Source: an uncultured bacterium
Lineage (GTDB): Bacteria > Cyanobacteriota > Vampirovibrionia > Gastranaerophilales > Gastranaerophilaceae
NCBI GenBank assembly: GCA_949296425.1
Contig: CASFPN010000031.1
Span: 39,575-103,574 of the forward strand
Reading direction: 5' to 3'
DNA length: 64,000 nucleotides
The notes under the pieces were generated by a model. The model was not told where the DNA came from. It saw only the letters and a program-made list of their open reading frames with translations, and made no database searches. Positions 1 to 8,708 of this stretch are shown one piece after another (positions within the stretch are counted from its first letter, which is position 1; each line of letters opens with the position of its first letter). A program made the position numbers and the translations under genes.

Positions 1-2
1 AA

Positions 3-290
3 AAAAGTCCTTATATTGCGGAGACTTGCGTACTCGGTACCTCCAGAACTTTCGGAGCAAAAGACGGGACAGAAGAAATTACGGCTGTTATAGTCCCTTC
101 TGATGATGTTATTCAAAAATATGACTGGGATATTGTAGACAAACTTATAAAAGACGAGGTTAAAAAATTATCTTTGAGGTTGACTCCGTACAAAAGACCG
201 ATTAATATAATTGTAAGTAAAAATCCTTTACCGAGAACTACAACAAGAAAAGTTAAACGTAAAGAAGTAAAAGAGCTTGTAAATGTATAG
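3..290 (+). CDS. AMP-dependent synthetase/ligase, C-terminal end (partial)
   Basis: The frame is open from the left edge of the window to a TAG at 288-290, giving about 95 residues. The last third reads LPRTTTRKVKRKEV, which fits the A10 motif of acyl/aryl-CoA ligases and related adenylating enzymes (consensus P-x-T-x-x-G-K-hydrophobic-x-R), with an Arg where Gly is usual. The catalytic lysine would be one of the K residues in this motif. The family activates carboxylic acids with ATP and often transfers them to CoA; the substrate cannot be told from this piece. A secreted-protein gene follows after 9 bases, so the two are probably co-transcribed. The start lies outside the window. Confidence 0.75.
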   Translation, partial: KSPYIAETCVLGTSRTFGAKDGTEEITAVIVPSDDVIQKYDWDIVDKLIKDEVKKLSLRLTPYKRPINIIVSKNPLPRTTTRKVKRKEVKELVNV

Positions 291-299
291 GAGTGACTG

Positions 300-746
300 A
301 TGAAAAAATTATTATTAGCGGCATCGTTTTTGTTAATCGGTATTCCGGTTTGCTGTGCAGATGTAACCGAACAAGCTGATATCCCAAAATCCGAGGTAAT
401 TCCGGCACAGGATATTATTAAGCCTGCAGACCCGGTAAGAGAAGAACTTCCGCCGCAATGGTCGGAGTTTTGTGAAGCCGGATACGAAAATGCCGTTTAT
501 AGAGACAGCCATGACATTTTTAATATTTTTAGTTTTGTAAAATCCGAACGAGTTAAAAAAAATTACTGGGCAGAGCGTCGTGTGAGTTTTGAAAAATATT
601 TAAAAACCTGTGAAAATCTTGACAGCACAGCAAAATCCGAATGCTATGCAAAACTCAGGGATATGGAAACTCAAAAGAATGACCTTTACAAAATAAAAAG
701 CAGACAGCTTTTGTACGAAAATAATGTGGATATCCACAGGAGATAA
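300..746 (+). CDS. Small secreted protein of unknown function
   Basis: 148 residues. The first 20 residues (Met-Lys-Lys, then LLLAASFLLIGIPVCCA) form a clear Sec signal peptide with a cleavage site after CCA. The mature part is charged and mostly helical in character, with three spaced Cys (near residues 73, 104 and 115) that could form a disulfide in the periplasm. An AGGAG Shine-Dalgarno lies 6-7 bases before the ATG. It begins 9 bases after the acyl-ligase stop, so it is probably the last gene of that operon. I do not recognise the family. Confidence 0.7.
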   Translation: MKKLLLAASFLLIGIPVCCADVTEQADIPKSEVIPAQDIIKPADPVREELPPQWSEFCEAGYENAVYRDSHDIFNIFSFVKSERVKKNYWAERRVSFEKYLKTCENLDSTAKSECYAKLRDMETQKNDLYKIKSRQLLYENNVDIHRR

Positions 747-748
747 TT

Positions 749-937
749 TCAGGTATTTTCAGTAATTATGTCGATTTCCTTGACTGCAAGTTCAAGGATT
801 TCGAATATATTGCCGATTTTGTTATTATCAATCATTTCGTTTTCGGTATAGGCTTGTAAAACATGCAGATAACTGGAAAGTTTTGTTGCATGTTCTGAAA
901 TAACTTGAAGCTGATTAAAATAAGATTTATTATTCAT
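749..937 (-). CDS. Hypothetical 62-residue helical protein
   Basis: A short acidic protein, predicted almost wholly helical by composition, with no Cys and no membrane segment. It runs divergently from an AbrB-like gene at 1023, with an inverted/direct repeat of operator type between them (951-972). That layout recalls small toxin-antitoxin or autoregulated regulator modules, but no toxin family is recognisable. Its stop lies 2 bases from the convergent gene ending at 746. It is short, so it could be spurious; the divergent operator-like arrangement is the main support. Confidence 0.45.
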   Translation of the reverse strand: MNNKSYFNQLQVISEHATKLSSYLHVLQAYTENEMIDNNKIGNIFEILELAVKEIDIITENT

Positions 938-950
938 TGCTATATCCTTA

Positions 951-972
951 CTATTTAATAGTAATTAAATAG
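951..972. promoter_or_regulatory. Candidate operator between divergent genes
   Basis: A 9-bp inverted repeat (CTATTTAAT ... ATTAAATAG, spacer AGTA), followed by a second TAGTAA copy, so that TTTAATAGTAA and TTAAATAGTAA also read as a direct repeat. It lies between the starts of the 62-residue gene (minus) and the AbrB-like gene (plus). Swapped-hairpin AbrB/MazE proteins bind AT-rich repeats of this kind, so self-regulation is plausible. A TTGTCA at 980-985 and TAAAAT at 1002-1007 (16-bp spacing) could be the plus-strand promoter. Confidence 0.4.
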
Positions 973-1022
973 TAATTTTTTGTCAAGTTATTATGTTACT
1001 ATAAAATTATAATATTATTATA

Positions 1023-1199
1023 ATGGATGGCAATATGGTAAGAAAATCTTTAAGACCAATAGGTGGCAGTTACGGCATAATAATTCCTAAGCTTTACCTT
1101 GAAGAAATGGGGATTAACCCTGTTTTGCATGATGTGGACATTGAGGTAAAAGACAAAATCTTAACGGTTAAAAAACTCGAAAAAGAAAAAGATAAATAA
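1023..1199 (+). CDS. AbrB/MazE-like swapped-hairpin DNA-binding protein
   Basis: 58 residues. The pattern RKSLRPIGGSYGIIIPKLYL, followed by EEMGI and a beta strand DVDIEVKDKILTVKK, is that of the AbrB/MazE/SpoVT fold: a short strand, a G-x-S-x-G-hydrophobic-x-I-P-K turn-helix, then a charged hairpin. These proteins are antitoxins or transition-state regulators that bind DNA as dimers. A start at 1035 (second Met) is equally possible; neither start has a good Shine-Dalgarno. No PIN or MazF-type toxin follows; a terminator comes directly after the stop. The divergent 62-residue gene is the only candidate partner. Confidence 0.6.
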   Translation: MDGNMVRKSLRPIGGSYGIIIPKLYLEEMGINPVLHDVDIEVKDKILTVKKLEKEKDK

Positions 1200-1227
1200 A
1201 AAAAGGCACCTTTAAAAGTGCCTTTTT
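1200..1227. terminator. Bidirectional intrinsic terminator
   Basis: A 10-bp perfect stem, AAAAAGGCAC / GTGCCTTTTT, with an 8-base loop. It is flanked by A-runs and T-runs on both sides, so it can serve the AbrB-like gene (plus) and rubrerythrin (minus). Confidence 0.85.
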
Positions 1228-1248
1228 GGTTGTTGATTATGACATCAA

Positions 1249-1791
1249 TTATGAAAAATATCTTTTCAAAAGTCCGTCAAAACCTCTGCCATGACGAGCT
1301 TCATCTTTAGCCATTTCATGTACTGTGTCGTGGATTGCATCATAGCCTAATTGTTTTGCTCTTGCTGCAATTGCAAGTTTGCCTTCACATGCACCCTGTT
1401 CAGCTTCTGCTCTCATTTCAAGGTTTTTCTTAGTTGAATCAGTTACAACTTCGCCTAACAATTCTGCAAATTTAGCAGCGTGTTCAGCTTCTTCAAAAGC
1501 ATATCTTTTGTAAGCTTCTGCAACTTCAGGATAGCCCTCTCTTTCGGCAACTCTTGACATAGCAAGATACATACCTACTTCAGTGCATTCTCCGGTGAAG
1601 TGTGCTCTCAAGCCGTCCATAACTTCTTTATCTTCAACTTTTCCGTCGCCGACTTTATGTTCACAGGCATAAACTTTACCTTCTGCCGTATTTATTTCTT
1701 TGAATGTAGTTGCACCGCATAGAGGGCATCTTTCAGGTGCCTTATCTGCTTCTGTTGACCAGCCGCATACTGTACATACAAATTTTGCCAT
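1249..1791 (-). CDS. rbr: Rubrerythrin, reverse type (N-terminal rubredoxin domain)
   Basis: 180 residues. The N-terminal rubredoxin-like site has CTVCGW near residue 6 and CPLCGA near residue 22. It is followed by a ferritin-like four-helix domain with diiron ligand motifs ([27 protein letters not shown]). This domain order is that of the reverse rubrerythrins of anaerobes, which reduce hydrogen peroxide and oxygen. The ATG at 1791 was chosen because GGTGG lies 6 bases upstream; the earlier GTG at 1800 overlaps that Shine-Dalgarno. A sigma70-like promoter is visible upstream. It is a single-gene unit bounded by a strong terminator. Confidence 0.93.
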   Translation of the reverse strand: MAKFVCTVCGWSTEADKAPERCPLCGATTFKEINTAEGKVYACEHKVGDGKVEDKEVMDGLRAHFTGECTEVGMYLAMSRVAEREGYPEVAEAYKRYAFEEAEHAAKFAELLGEVVTDSTKKNLEMRAEAEQGACEGKLAIAARAKQLGYDAIHDTVHEMAKDEARHGRGFDGLLKRYFS

Positions 1792-1843
1792 TTTTACCAC
1801 CTTTCTTAATCACAAAAATGATCTCTCTTTTTCTACATATTTT

Positions 1844-1872
1844 ATAATACAACATAAAGTTTTATTTGTAAA
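1844..1872 (-). promoter_or_regulatory. Probable sigma70-type promoter of rubrerythrin
   Basis: On the minus strand, TTTACA (1872-1867) and TATTAT (1849-1844) are separated by 17 bases, leaving a 5' UTR of about 45 bases before the ATG at 1791. No PerR-like operator was recognised. Confidence 0.55.
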
Positions 1873-1920
1873 GTAGGAATAATTATTATTTTTTCTGAAA
1901 ATTATTCTTATAAAAGAAAA

Positions 1921-1940
1921 GACCTTGTATTATCAAGGTC
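1921..1940. other. Short hairpin in the 1801-2074 gap
   Basis: A 7-bp perfect stem (GACCTTG / CAAGGTC, 6-base loop) preceded by A-rich sequence but without a following T-run on the plus strand. Apart from this and the rubrerythrin promoter, the 270-base gap shows nothing I can name. Confidence 0.3.
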
Positions 1941-2074
1941 AAGGTTGGTTATTTTGGTTATGTTATAGTAATTATGATTAAGTTTCGCTTTACATTGTTT
2001 TATAATTACCCTGAAAGTCAAGATTTGCTATGATGAGTTAAAATGTTTACAAAACTTTATGTTAATATATTGGT

Positions 2075-2506
2075 ATGTTTGAAAAGTTGAAAAAATTTTT
2101 TCTGTCAAAGATATTACGTCGTAAGTATTATCGAACAGGTAAATGCAAAGCCTGCGGCAAATGCTGTACGCAAATTTATGTAAAACATTACAAACATGTT
2201 GTGCAGGATGAAAAAGAGTTTGAGAAACTTCAATATTTGCACAGATTTTATACTTATTTAAAAATAATTGGAAAAGATGATATAGGATTAATTTTTGAGT
2301 GTCAGAATCTTGATCCTGTCACACATAAATGTAAGATTCATAAAACGCGTCCCGGGATTTGCAGGAGATATCCGCAGGAAGAACTGTTTTCAATGGGCGG
2401 AGCATTGTCGGAAGATTGCGGTTATAAAATGGAGCCTATTGTCTCATTTTCTGAGGTATTGGCAAAAGAAAGCAAAAAAAAGATTAAATATAAGTCAGAC
2501 AATTAA
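2075..2506 (+). CDS. YkgJ-type cysteine-cluster protein (putative metal chelator)
   Basis: 143 residues. CKACGKCC near residue 24 is the signature of the CxxCxxCC (YkgJ) family, and the later Cys residues (FECQNLDP, HKCKIHKTRPGICRRYP, EDCGYK) complete the usual eight-Cys pattern. The family is thought to bind zinc or an iron-sulfur cluster; the biochemical role is not known. There is no signal peptide. The ATG has no Shine-Dalgarno; TAATAT lies 6 bases upstream (2063-2068), as for other possibly leaderless genes here. A shorter overlapping frame at 2295 is a shadow. Confidence 0.8.
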   Translation: MFEKLKKFFLSKILRRKYYRTGKCKACGKCCTQIYVKHYKHVVQDEKEFEKLQYLHRFYTYLKIIGKDDIGLIFECQNLDPVTHKCKIHKTRPGICRRYPQEELFSMGGALSEDCGYKMEPIVSFSEVLAKESKKKIKYKSDN

Positions 2507-2577
2507 ACTTTCCGGTAATGAAAAATTATAAATAGTCGGTTAAGCTTATAATATGGAATTATATGAAAGGTGAAAGT

Positions 2578-2901
2578 ATGAAAAATATAATATTAATTAT
2601 AAGCGGGATGTTTATTATTGTTACGCCTGTTTATGCTGTATGCAGTATTACAGGCGGTGCTTGTACGGCTAGTTCAAATTGGGAGTCAAAACCTTTAGAA
2701 CAGCGGCTTGTGCCGGATAATTTGCAAGAACTTCAAAGAACAGATGCCTTCCGGCCTGCTTATATAACTCCTTACTATGACATGTTAATAAATACTGAAC
2801 AAGATGTTTTACCTCCTGAAAACAACTATAATTCAAACTGCCAGTTTGGGGTTTGTATGCCCGGACAGACAACCGGAGCCGGTGCGGAACTGACCGAATA
2901 G
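2578..2901 (+). CDS. Small secreted protein, unknown
   Basis: 107 residues from the ATG at 2578, which has AAAGGTGA just upstream; an in-frame ATG at 2563 overlaps that Shine-Dalgarno and is less likely. The first 20 residues (KNIILIISGMFIIVTPVYA) are a signal peptide. The mature protein starts VCSITGGACTAS and has two more Cys near the C-terminus (CQFGVC), so two disulfides are possible in the periplasm or on the surface. Composition is rich in Pro, Asn and Thr. A strong terminator follows. No family recognised. Confidence 0.65.
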   Translation: MKNIILIISGMFIIVTPVYAVCSITGGACTASSNWESKPLEQRLVPDNLQELQRTDAFRPAYITPYYDMLINTEQDVLPPENNYNSNCQFGVCMPGQTTGAGAELTE

Positions 2902-2931
2902 AGCATGTTTTTGTTTTGCAGGTTAAGCAGA

Positions 2932-2975
2932 AATATTTTCCCTCTTATTATTTGGGAGGGAAAATATTAATTTTT
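2932..2975 (+). terminator. Intrinsic terminator
   Basis: A 13-bp perfect stem (AATATTTTCCCTC / GAGGGAAAATATT, 2932-2944 and 2956-2968) followed by a T-run. It ends the small secreted-protein gene and insulates dnaK. Confidence 0.85.
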
Positions 2976-3061
2976 TGTTTATTTTTTTAAGATTTGAAAA
3001 AAAAAGTGTTATAACATAAATATAATTAATGGAAGGTAATAATTTACAGTAAAGGAGATAA

Positions 3062-4909
<1,848 letters not shown>

Positions 4910-4936
4910 GTATAATTCTTATAATCTAAACACCTT

Positions 4937-4972
4937 AAAAACCGGACTTTAATTTATAAAGTCCGGTTTTTT
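4937..4972. terminator. Bidirectional intrinsic terminator
   Basis: A stem of about 13 bp (AAAACCGGACTTT / AAAGTCCGGTTTT) with A- and T-runs on both sides. It can serve dnaK (plus) and the prepilin-like gene (minus). Confidence 0.85.
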
Positions 4973-5000
4973 ATCTTTATAAATAATAAAATTGTTCTGA

Positions 5001-5681
5001 TTATTCCCAAACATCACGCAACATTTCGGCTGTACTTTTTCCGCCTTTTTCCGCCCGTGAACAAACACTGTCAGCAGAAAGCCAAACCCGCTTTTCATTA
5101 CCGTACCATATCAGAGAAAATATATCATAGCCCCATTTATTAGGTTTTTTTTGTCCGTTTGTATCAATATATATTAAAGGACCGTAATTCGTTTGGTTGT
5201 ATTTATACCAACCTATTATGGTCCCGTCTTTTAGCACCCAGGTTTCATTTTTATTAAGAATACTGCTTTCTGTAAAACCGGGGCAGTTTTTTAGCGGAAC
5301 TGATATATCCGCATCCGGATTATCTTCTAATATAACAGTGTCTATTCCCTTATATTTTGGAATGCAGCCTTCTGTATATGCATTGCCTTCACATATTTTT
5401 ATCGGATTTAGTATATTTTTCAAATGCTCTTCCATAGCTTTACAGTCAATCTGGGTAGTGAGAGCAGTTCCTGAATAGTAATAACATGCGTAATAGCTGC
5501 CGGTATCTGCGTAAATACGCAGTTGAGCATTTTGTAAAGTACTATAAGCTTTTTTAAACTGCTGTTTAAGAATGTAACCCTCAGTCTTACTTACTATAGA
5601 TGGAAGTGTTATTGCTGCAGCAACCCCGATTATACCAATAGTAATCAACGTTTCTGACAATGTAAAAGCTCTTTTATTCAT
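5001..5681 (-). CDS. Type IV prepilin-like / pseudopilin protein
   Basis: 226 residues from the ATG at 5681 (TTTGGAA lies 8 bases upstream). The start MNKRAFTLSETLITIGIIG is a class III leader: short basic leader, cleavage before Phe (here Ala-Phe instead of Gly-Phe), Glu at +5, then a hydrophobic helix. Prepilin peptidase would cut and N-methylate it, and the product would be assembled into a pilus or secretion pseudopilus. The globular part has several Cys and the segment IDTNGQKKPNKWGYDIF, a motif shared with the prepilin at 13170. An upstream extension to 5741 has no ribosome-binding site. Divergent from an XRE regulator. Confidence 0.85.
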   Translation of the reverse strand: MNKRAFTLSETLITIGIIGVAAAITLPSIVSKTEGYILKQQFKKAYSTLQNAQLRIYADTGSYYACYYYSGTALTTQIDCKAMEEHLKNILNPIKICEGNAYTEGCIPKYKGIDTVILEDNPDADISVPLKNCPGFTESSILNKNETWVLKDGTIIGWYKYNQTNYGPLIYIDTNGQKKPNKWGYDIFSLIWYGNEKRVWLSADSVCSRAEKGGKSTAEMLRDVWE

Positions 5682-5786
5682 GATATTTCCAAACATGTAA
5701 TATATTATTATTAATATCAATATATTGATTATAAAAGACATTATATTCTCTTATGTAGAATTTGTCAAGATTATATAATTTGTTTA

Positions 5787-6008
5787 ATGAAAGATGATAT
5801 TAAACATAAATTGGGACGTAATATAAAAGTTGAAAGAATAAGAAAATATCTTTCACAAGAAGAATTTGCCGAAAAAATTGATATGAGCTTGAGTTATATA
5901 AGCAAGCTTGAGCAAGGATTGACTTCTCCTACTGCAATCGCATTATTTAAAATGTCAAAAGTTTTGGATATCCCTATGGAAGAGTTTTTTAAAGGGATTG
6001 ATATTTGA
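5787..6008 (+). CDS. XRE-family helix-turn-helix regulator
   Basis: 73 residues, almost all one Cro/CI-type HTH domain: the recognition region reads SQEEFAEKIDMSLSYISKLE, then P-T at the usual place. Such small XRE proteins are DNA-binding repressors with no effector domain. It is divergent from the prepilin-like gene 105 bases away, so it may control that gene; this is inference from position only. A perfect TATAAT (5774-5779) ends 7 bases before the ATG and there is no Shine-Dalgarno, so the mRNA may be leaderless. Confidence 0.85.
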   Translation: MKDDIKHKLGRNIKVERIRKYLSQEEFAEKIDMSLSYISKLEQGLTSPTAIALFKMSKVLDIPMEEFFKGIDI

Positions 6009-6039
6009 ATTCATTTAATATTTTTTACCTTTTCCATGA

Positions 6040-6237
6040 GTAATACTGGATATAAGGGAAAAAGGCGTATAAGCAGGTTGTAAGTTACTCTCTCTAACTA
6101 TTTACGTGTGAGAGAGGATACTTAACTATTTTTCCTCCCTAGTCAGAAAGGGAAATTAAACCGTTACTCATCTAAACCTTCCCCTAATCAGGGAAGGTTT
6201 AGTCTGCAATATTTTAATAATTAATAGGTGTGAGATT
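6040..6237. repeat. Hairpin-rich intergenic repeat island
   Basis: The gap 6009-6397 begins with palindromic pieces: CTCTCT/AGAGAG (6090-6095 and 6111-6116) and a 10-bp perfect stem AAACCTTCCC / GGGAAGGTTT (6174-6183 and 6191-6200). The second stem resembles the CCTTCCCT...AGGGAAGG hairpin at 63953-63972. No gene of credible length is present in this part. Confidence 0.5.
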
Positions 6238-6244
6238 CCCAATG

Positions 6245-6317
6245 TAACGAAATGTAAAAACGAATTTAAAAAGGCCGAAACCCTTGCTATAATTCTCATA
6301 GGATAGGATAGGATAGG
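6245..6317 (+). promoter_or_regulatory. Dispersed upstream block, copy 1, with promoter-like boxes and ATAGG pentamers
   Basis: Starts with a 27-bp core (TAACGAAATGTAAAAACG then AATTTAAAA, 6245-6271) that recurs at 24933, 39355 and 52019, always on the strand of the next gene and 143-171 bases before its ATG. TTTAAA (6265-6270) and TATAAT (6288-6293) are 17 bases apart, so the block may be a promoter. Just after the -10 there are four ATAGG pentamers (6298-6317); the sister copy at 24986 has two. The same DNA also reads as a prepilin-leader-like peptide (KCKNEFKKAETLAIILIG, then a stop). Confidence 0.6.
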
Positions 6318-6397
6318 ATGTCTTGCGCCTGTAGCAAATTTTTGACATATTGTACTTTAATAAATTGTGGGTAATTAACAAACGAAGGGAAAACAAT

Positions 6398-7417
6398 ATG
6401 CCGATAGATAAAGTAGGTTTTTCAGGACTAGACCATACATTGTCGCTTTCTTCCTCCCAATCCAAAAGGGATAAAGTGCCGAATGAACTAACAGAATCCT
6501 CTGATAATGAAATTTCCAATGCTTCAAAATATATGATAGGTGCAGCCGCATTAGCCGGCGTAGTAGCACTTGGTATCATCGGTCATAAGAATAACTGGTG
6601 GCGTAAAGCCTCTCAAGCAGCAGAAGATTTGAAACCGAAAATACCGCAAGAATCGCCAGAACCACAGAAACTTCTGGAATCTCATAAGGAACAAAAACTT
6701 CTGGGACCTCATGTAGAATCTCCTTGTGGCTCCGGCGGTAGCCGCGGTGTTGATGAAGTTGATAATATTAATAACCCGCAAGTTAATAATAACAATGCTT
6801 CTAAAGTTAAGTCAAAGAGTTCAGCTGCCGATTCCGGCAACCCAAAACCTTCCGAACAGGCACAGGCACCTGAAGCAGAAACAGGCAACCCAAAAACTGC
6901 CGAGCAGGCACCTGAAGCAGAAACAGGCAACCTAAAACCTTCCGAACAGGCACAGGCACCGGAAGCAGAAACAGGCACCCCAAAACCTTCCGAACAGGCA
7001 CAGGCACCGGAAGTACAAACAGGCAATCCACATAATGTAGATACGCAGGTTGATTATTCAGATATTAGTAAAATCGAAGGAGAGCGTTTTAAGTATCCAG
7101 ATGGATCTGTTGCAATAACACAGACAGACAAATCAGGTAATGTAGTCAGAGAATTTTATTCACAGGATGGCACGACTGTAAGTTCTGTCACTGACTACAA
7201 CCCTACAACGGGTATGCCAACAAAACGTACCTCATATATTAATGATGACACGGTTGGTAATGTTAATGTCGCTGAGTACAATCCCCAAACAGGTGAGTTA
7301 GCAAAATGTACCTTCTATATGGATGATGGCAGGATTATTATTTACCATTACGATTCAGAAGGCAGAGGCATTTTAGATAGGATTGAAAAGCGTGAGGCAA
7401 GTCTGTCCCATTTTTAA
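6398..7417 (+). CDS. Membrane-anchored low-complexity protein with tyrosine-rich C-terminal repeats
   Basis: 339 residues from the ATG at 6398 (GAAGGGAA upstream). Order: N-terminal motif KVGFSG; one membrane segment (about residues 45-63); a Pro/Glu/Gln/Ala linker made of four 14-16-residue repeats (unit like AETGNPKPSEQAQAPE); then repeats of the kind DGTTVSSVTDYNPTTGMPTK, which resemble the YDPxTGxxxKxTYY units of DUF2963-type proteins of phytoplasmas. Function unknown; it looks like an anchored, possibly surface-exposed spacer protein. A close paralogue at 25076 has a stop codon in the repeat domain. The upstream 160 bases are nearly identical in the two copies. Confidence 0.7.
   Translation: MPIDKVGFSGLDHTLSLSSSQSKRDKVPNELTESSDNEISNASKYMIGAAALAGVVALGIIGHKNNWWRKASQAAEDLKPKIPQESPEPQKLLESHKEQKLLGPHVESPCGSGGSRGVDEVDNINNPQVNNNNASKVKSKSSAADSGNPKPSEQAQAPEAETGNPKTAEQAPEAETGNLKPSEQAQAPEAETGTPKPSEQAQAPEVQTGNPHNVDTQVDYSDISKIEGERFKYPDGSVAITQTDKSGNVVREFYSQDGTTVSSVTDYNPTTGMPTKRTSYINDDTVGNVNVAEYNPQTGELAKCTFYMDDGRIIIYHYDSEGRGILDRIEKREASLSHF
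6836..7021 (+). repeat. 48-bp coding tandem repeat (VNTR-like)
   Basis: Four consecutive units at 6836, 6884, 6926 and 6974 (48, 42, 48 and 48 bp). They are all in frame, each starting GGCAACCCAAAAC or a close variant. The paralogue has only two units (25418-25507). In-frame copy-number change would alter linker length without breaking the protein. Confidence 0.8.
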
Positions 7418-7487
7418 GAAATCAGAAACACAAAATTATGAATAACTGTTATCGTCTTATAAAAATTTATGCTATAATTTTTTTAGG

Positions 7488-7733
7488 ATGATGAAGATTG
7501 ATATAAGTAAACAAACAAAGATAGTTATTGTTGCAGTTGTTATATTGGCATTAGCTCCTTTTGTTATATATTTAAAAGTTCTCCCTGCAGTTGTGTCAAA
7601 TGGTCATGTAATTAGTTTTGTAGAAAGGACATTGCATGAGATTGCCGGTTTAGAGTTTAGTATAAAAAATTCTGTTTTAAAAACGGGAATTGTAAATCGG
7701 TCTTATTTTCCCGATAATATGAGGTATTTATGA
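7488..7733 (+). CDS. Small single-pass membrane protein, unknown
   Basis: 81 residues: a hydrophobic segment (about residues 11-31, [20 protein letters not shown]) and a short polar tail. The start resembles the first part of long AsmA/TamB-like proteins (one membrane anchor followed by an amphipathic stretch), so it may be a truncated remnant; that is only an impression. Its TGA overlaps the rfbA ATG (ATGA), indicating translational coupling. TATAAT at 7473-7478 lies 9 bases before the ATG, and AGG precedes a second ATG. Confidence 0.5.
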   Translation: MMKIDISKQTKIVIVAVVILALAPFVIYLKVLPAVVSNGHVISFVERTLHEIAGLEFSIKNSVLKTGIVNRSYFPDNMRYL

Positions 7734-8653
7734 AAGGTATTGTATTAGCAGGCGGTGCCGGAACTAGGTTACATCCGACAACTGTTGCGGTTTCAAAGCA
7801 GCTTCTTCCTATTTATGACAAACCCATGATTTATCATCCGGTTTCTGTTTTAATGCTTGCAGGTATCAGAGATATTTTGATTATTTCAACTCCTGTTGAT
7901 TTGCCGAATTTTAAAAGGCTTCTTGGTGACGGAAGTCAGTTTGGTGTAAAATTTTCCTATAAAGAGCAGCCATCGCCCGGGGGACTTGCTCAGGCATTTA
8001 TTATAGGGGAAGAATTTATCGCGAATGATAATGTGGCATTAATATTGGGCGACAATATTTTTTATGGCGGCGGATTTTCTGGTAGATTGAAAAAGATTGT
8101 TGAAAGAACCGAAACAAGCGCAGGTGCAACAGTTTTCGGATACCCAGTTAAAGACCCGCAAAGATTTGGCGTTGTAGAGTTTGCACCATCCTTGAATACA
8201 GAAATTTCAAACCTTTCTAAAACCGGAGACAGTGACTTTCGTGTCATTTCAATTGAAGAAAAACCGGAAAAGCCAAAATCTAACTATGCAGTAACAGGTC
8301 TTTATTTTTATGATAATAAAGTTGTTGAATATGCCCGAAGTTTAAAACCTTCTCAACGCAATGAACTTGAAATAACTGATTTAAACAATATTTATCTCAA
8401 ACAAGGTAGGTTGAATGTGGAACTTCTCGGCCGCGGGTTTGCATGGCTTGATACAGGAACGCATAATTCACTGCTTCAGGCAAGTCAATTTGTAAAAACA
8501 ATTGAAGAAAATCAAGGGATAAAAATAGCCTGTCTTGAAGAAGTTGCATATCGTATGGGATTTGTGACAAAAGAAGAATTGAAAAAAACAGTTGCAAATT
8601 ACAATAATAATGAATATTTTAACTATGTAAAAGATATGCTTAACAAATTGTAA
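7730..8653 (+). CDS. rfbA: Glucose-1-phosphate thymidylyltransferase
   Basis: 307 residues. Makes dTDP-glucose from dTTP and glucose-1-phosphate, the first step of dTDP-L-rhamnose synthesis. The start [17 protein letters not shown] is the nucleotide-binding signature; [19 protein letters not shown] and WLDTGTH are conserved sugar-binding segments. The length is normal or slightly long. The other three rhamnose genes lie 28 kb away (35629-39148), so the pathway is split. Start overlaps the preceding small gene by 4 bases; GAGG lies upstream. Confidence 0.96.
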   Translation: MKGIVLAGGAGTRLHPTTVAVSKQLLPIYDKPMIYHPVSVLMLAGIRDILIISTPVDLPNFKRLLGDGSQFGVKFSYKEQPSPGGLAQAFIIGEEFIANDNVALILGDNIFYGGGFSGRLKKIVERTETSAGATVFGYPVKDPQRFGVVEFAPSLNTEISNLSKTGDSDFRVISIEEKPEKPKSNYAVTGLYFYDNKVVEYARSLKPSQRNELEITDLNNIYLKQGRLNVELLGRGFAWLDTGTHNSLLQASQFVKTIEENQGIKIACLEEVAYRMGFVTKEELKKTVANYNNNEYFNYVKDMLNKL

Positions 8654-8708
8654 GTTTTTTAATTTTCGCTTATAATAATTTGGCAGAACTTGTCAGGGAG
8701 GGCGGAAA

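Noticed and set aside
1921..1940. Hairpin as a terminator
   Set aside because: No T-run follows on the plus strand and no gene ends just before it.
5762..5779. TTGTCA and TATAAT before the XRE gene as a -35/-10 pair
   Set aside because: Spacing is only 6 bases; the TATAAT alone was kept as a possible leaderless start.
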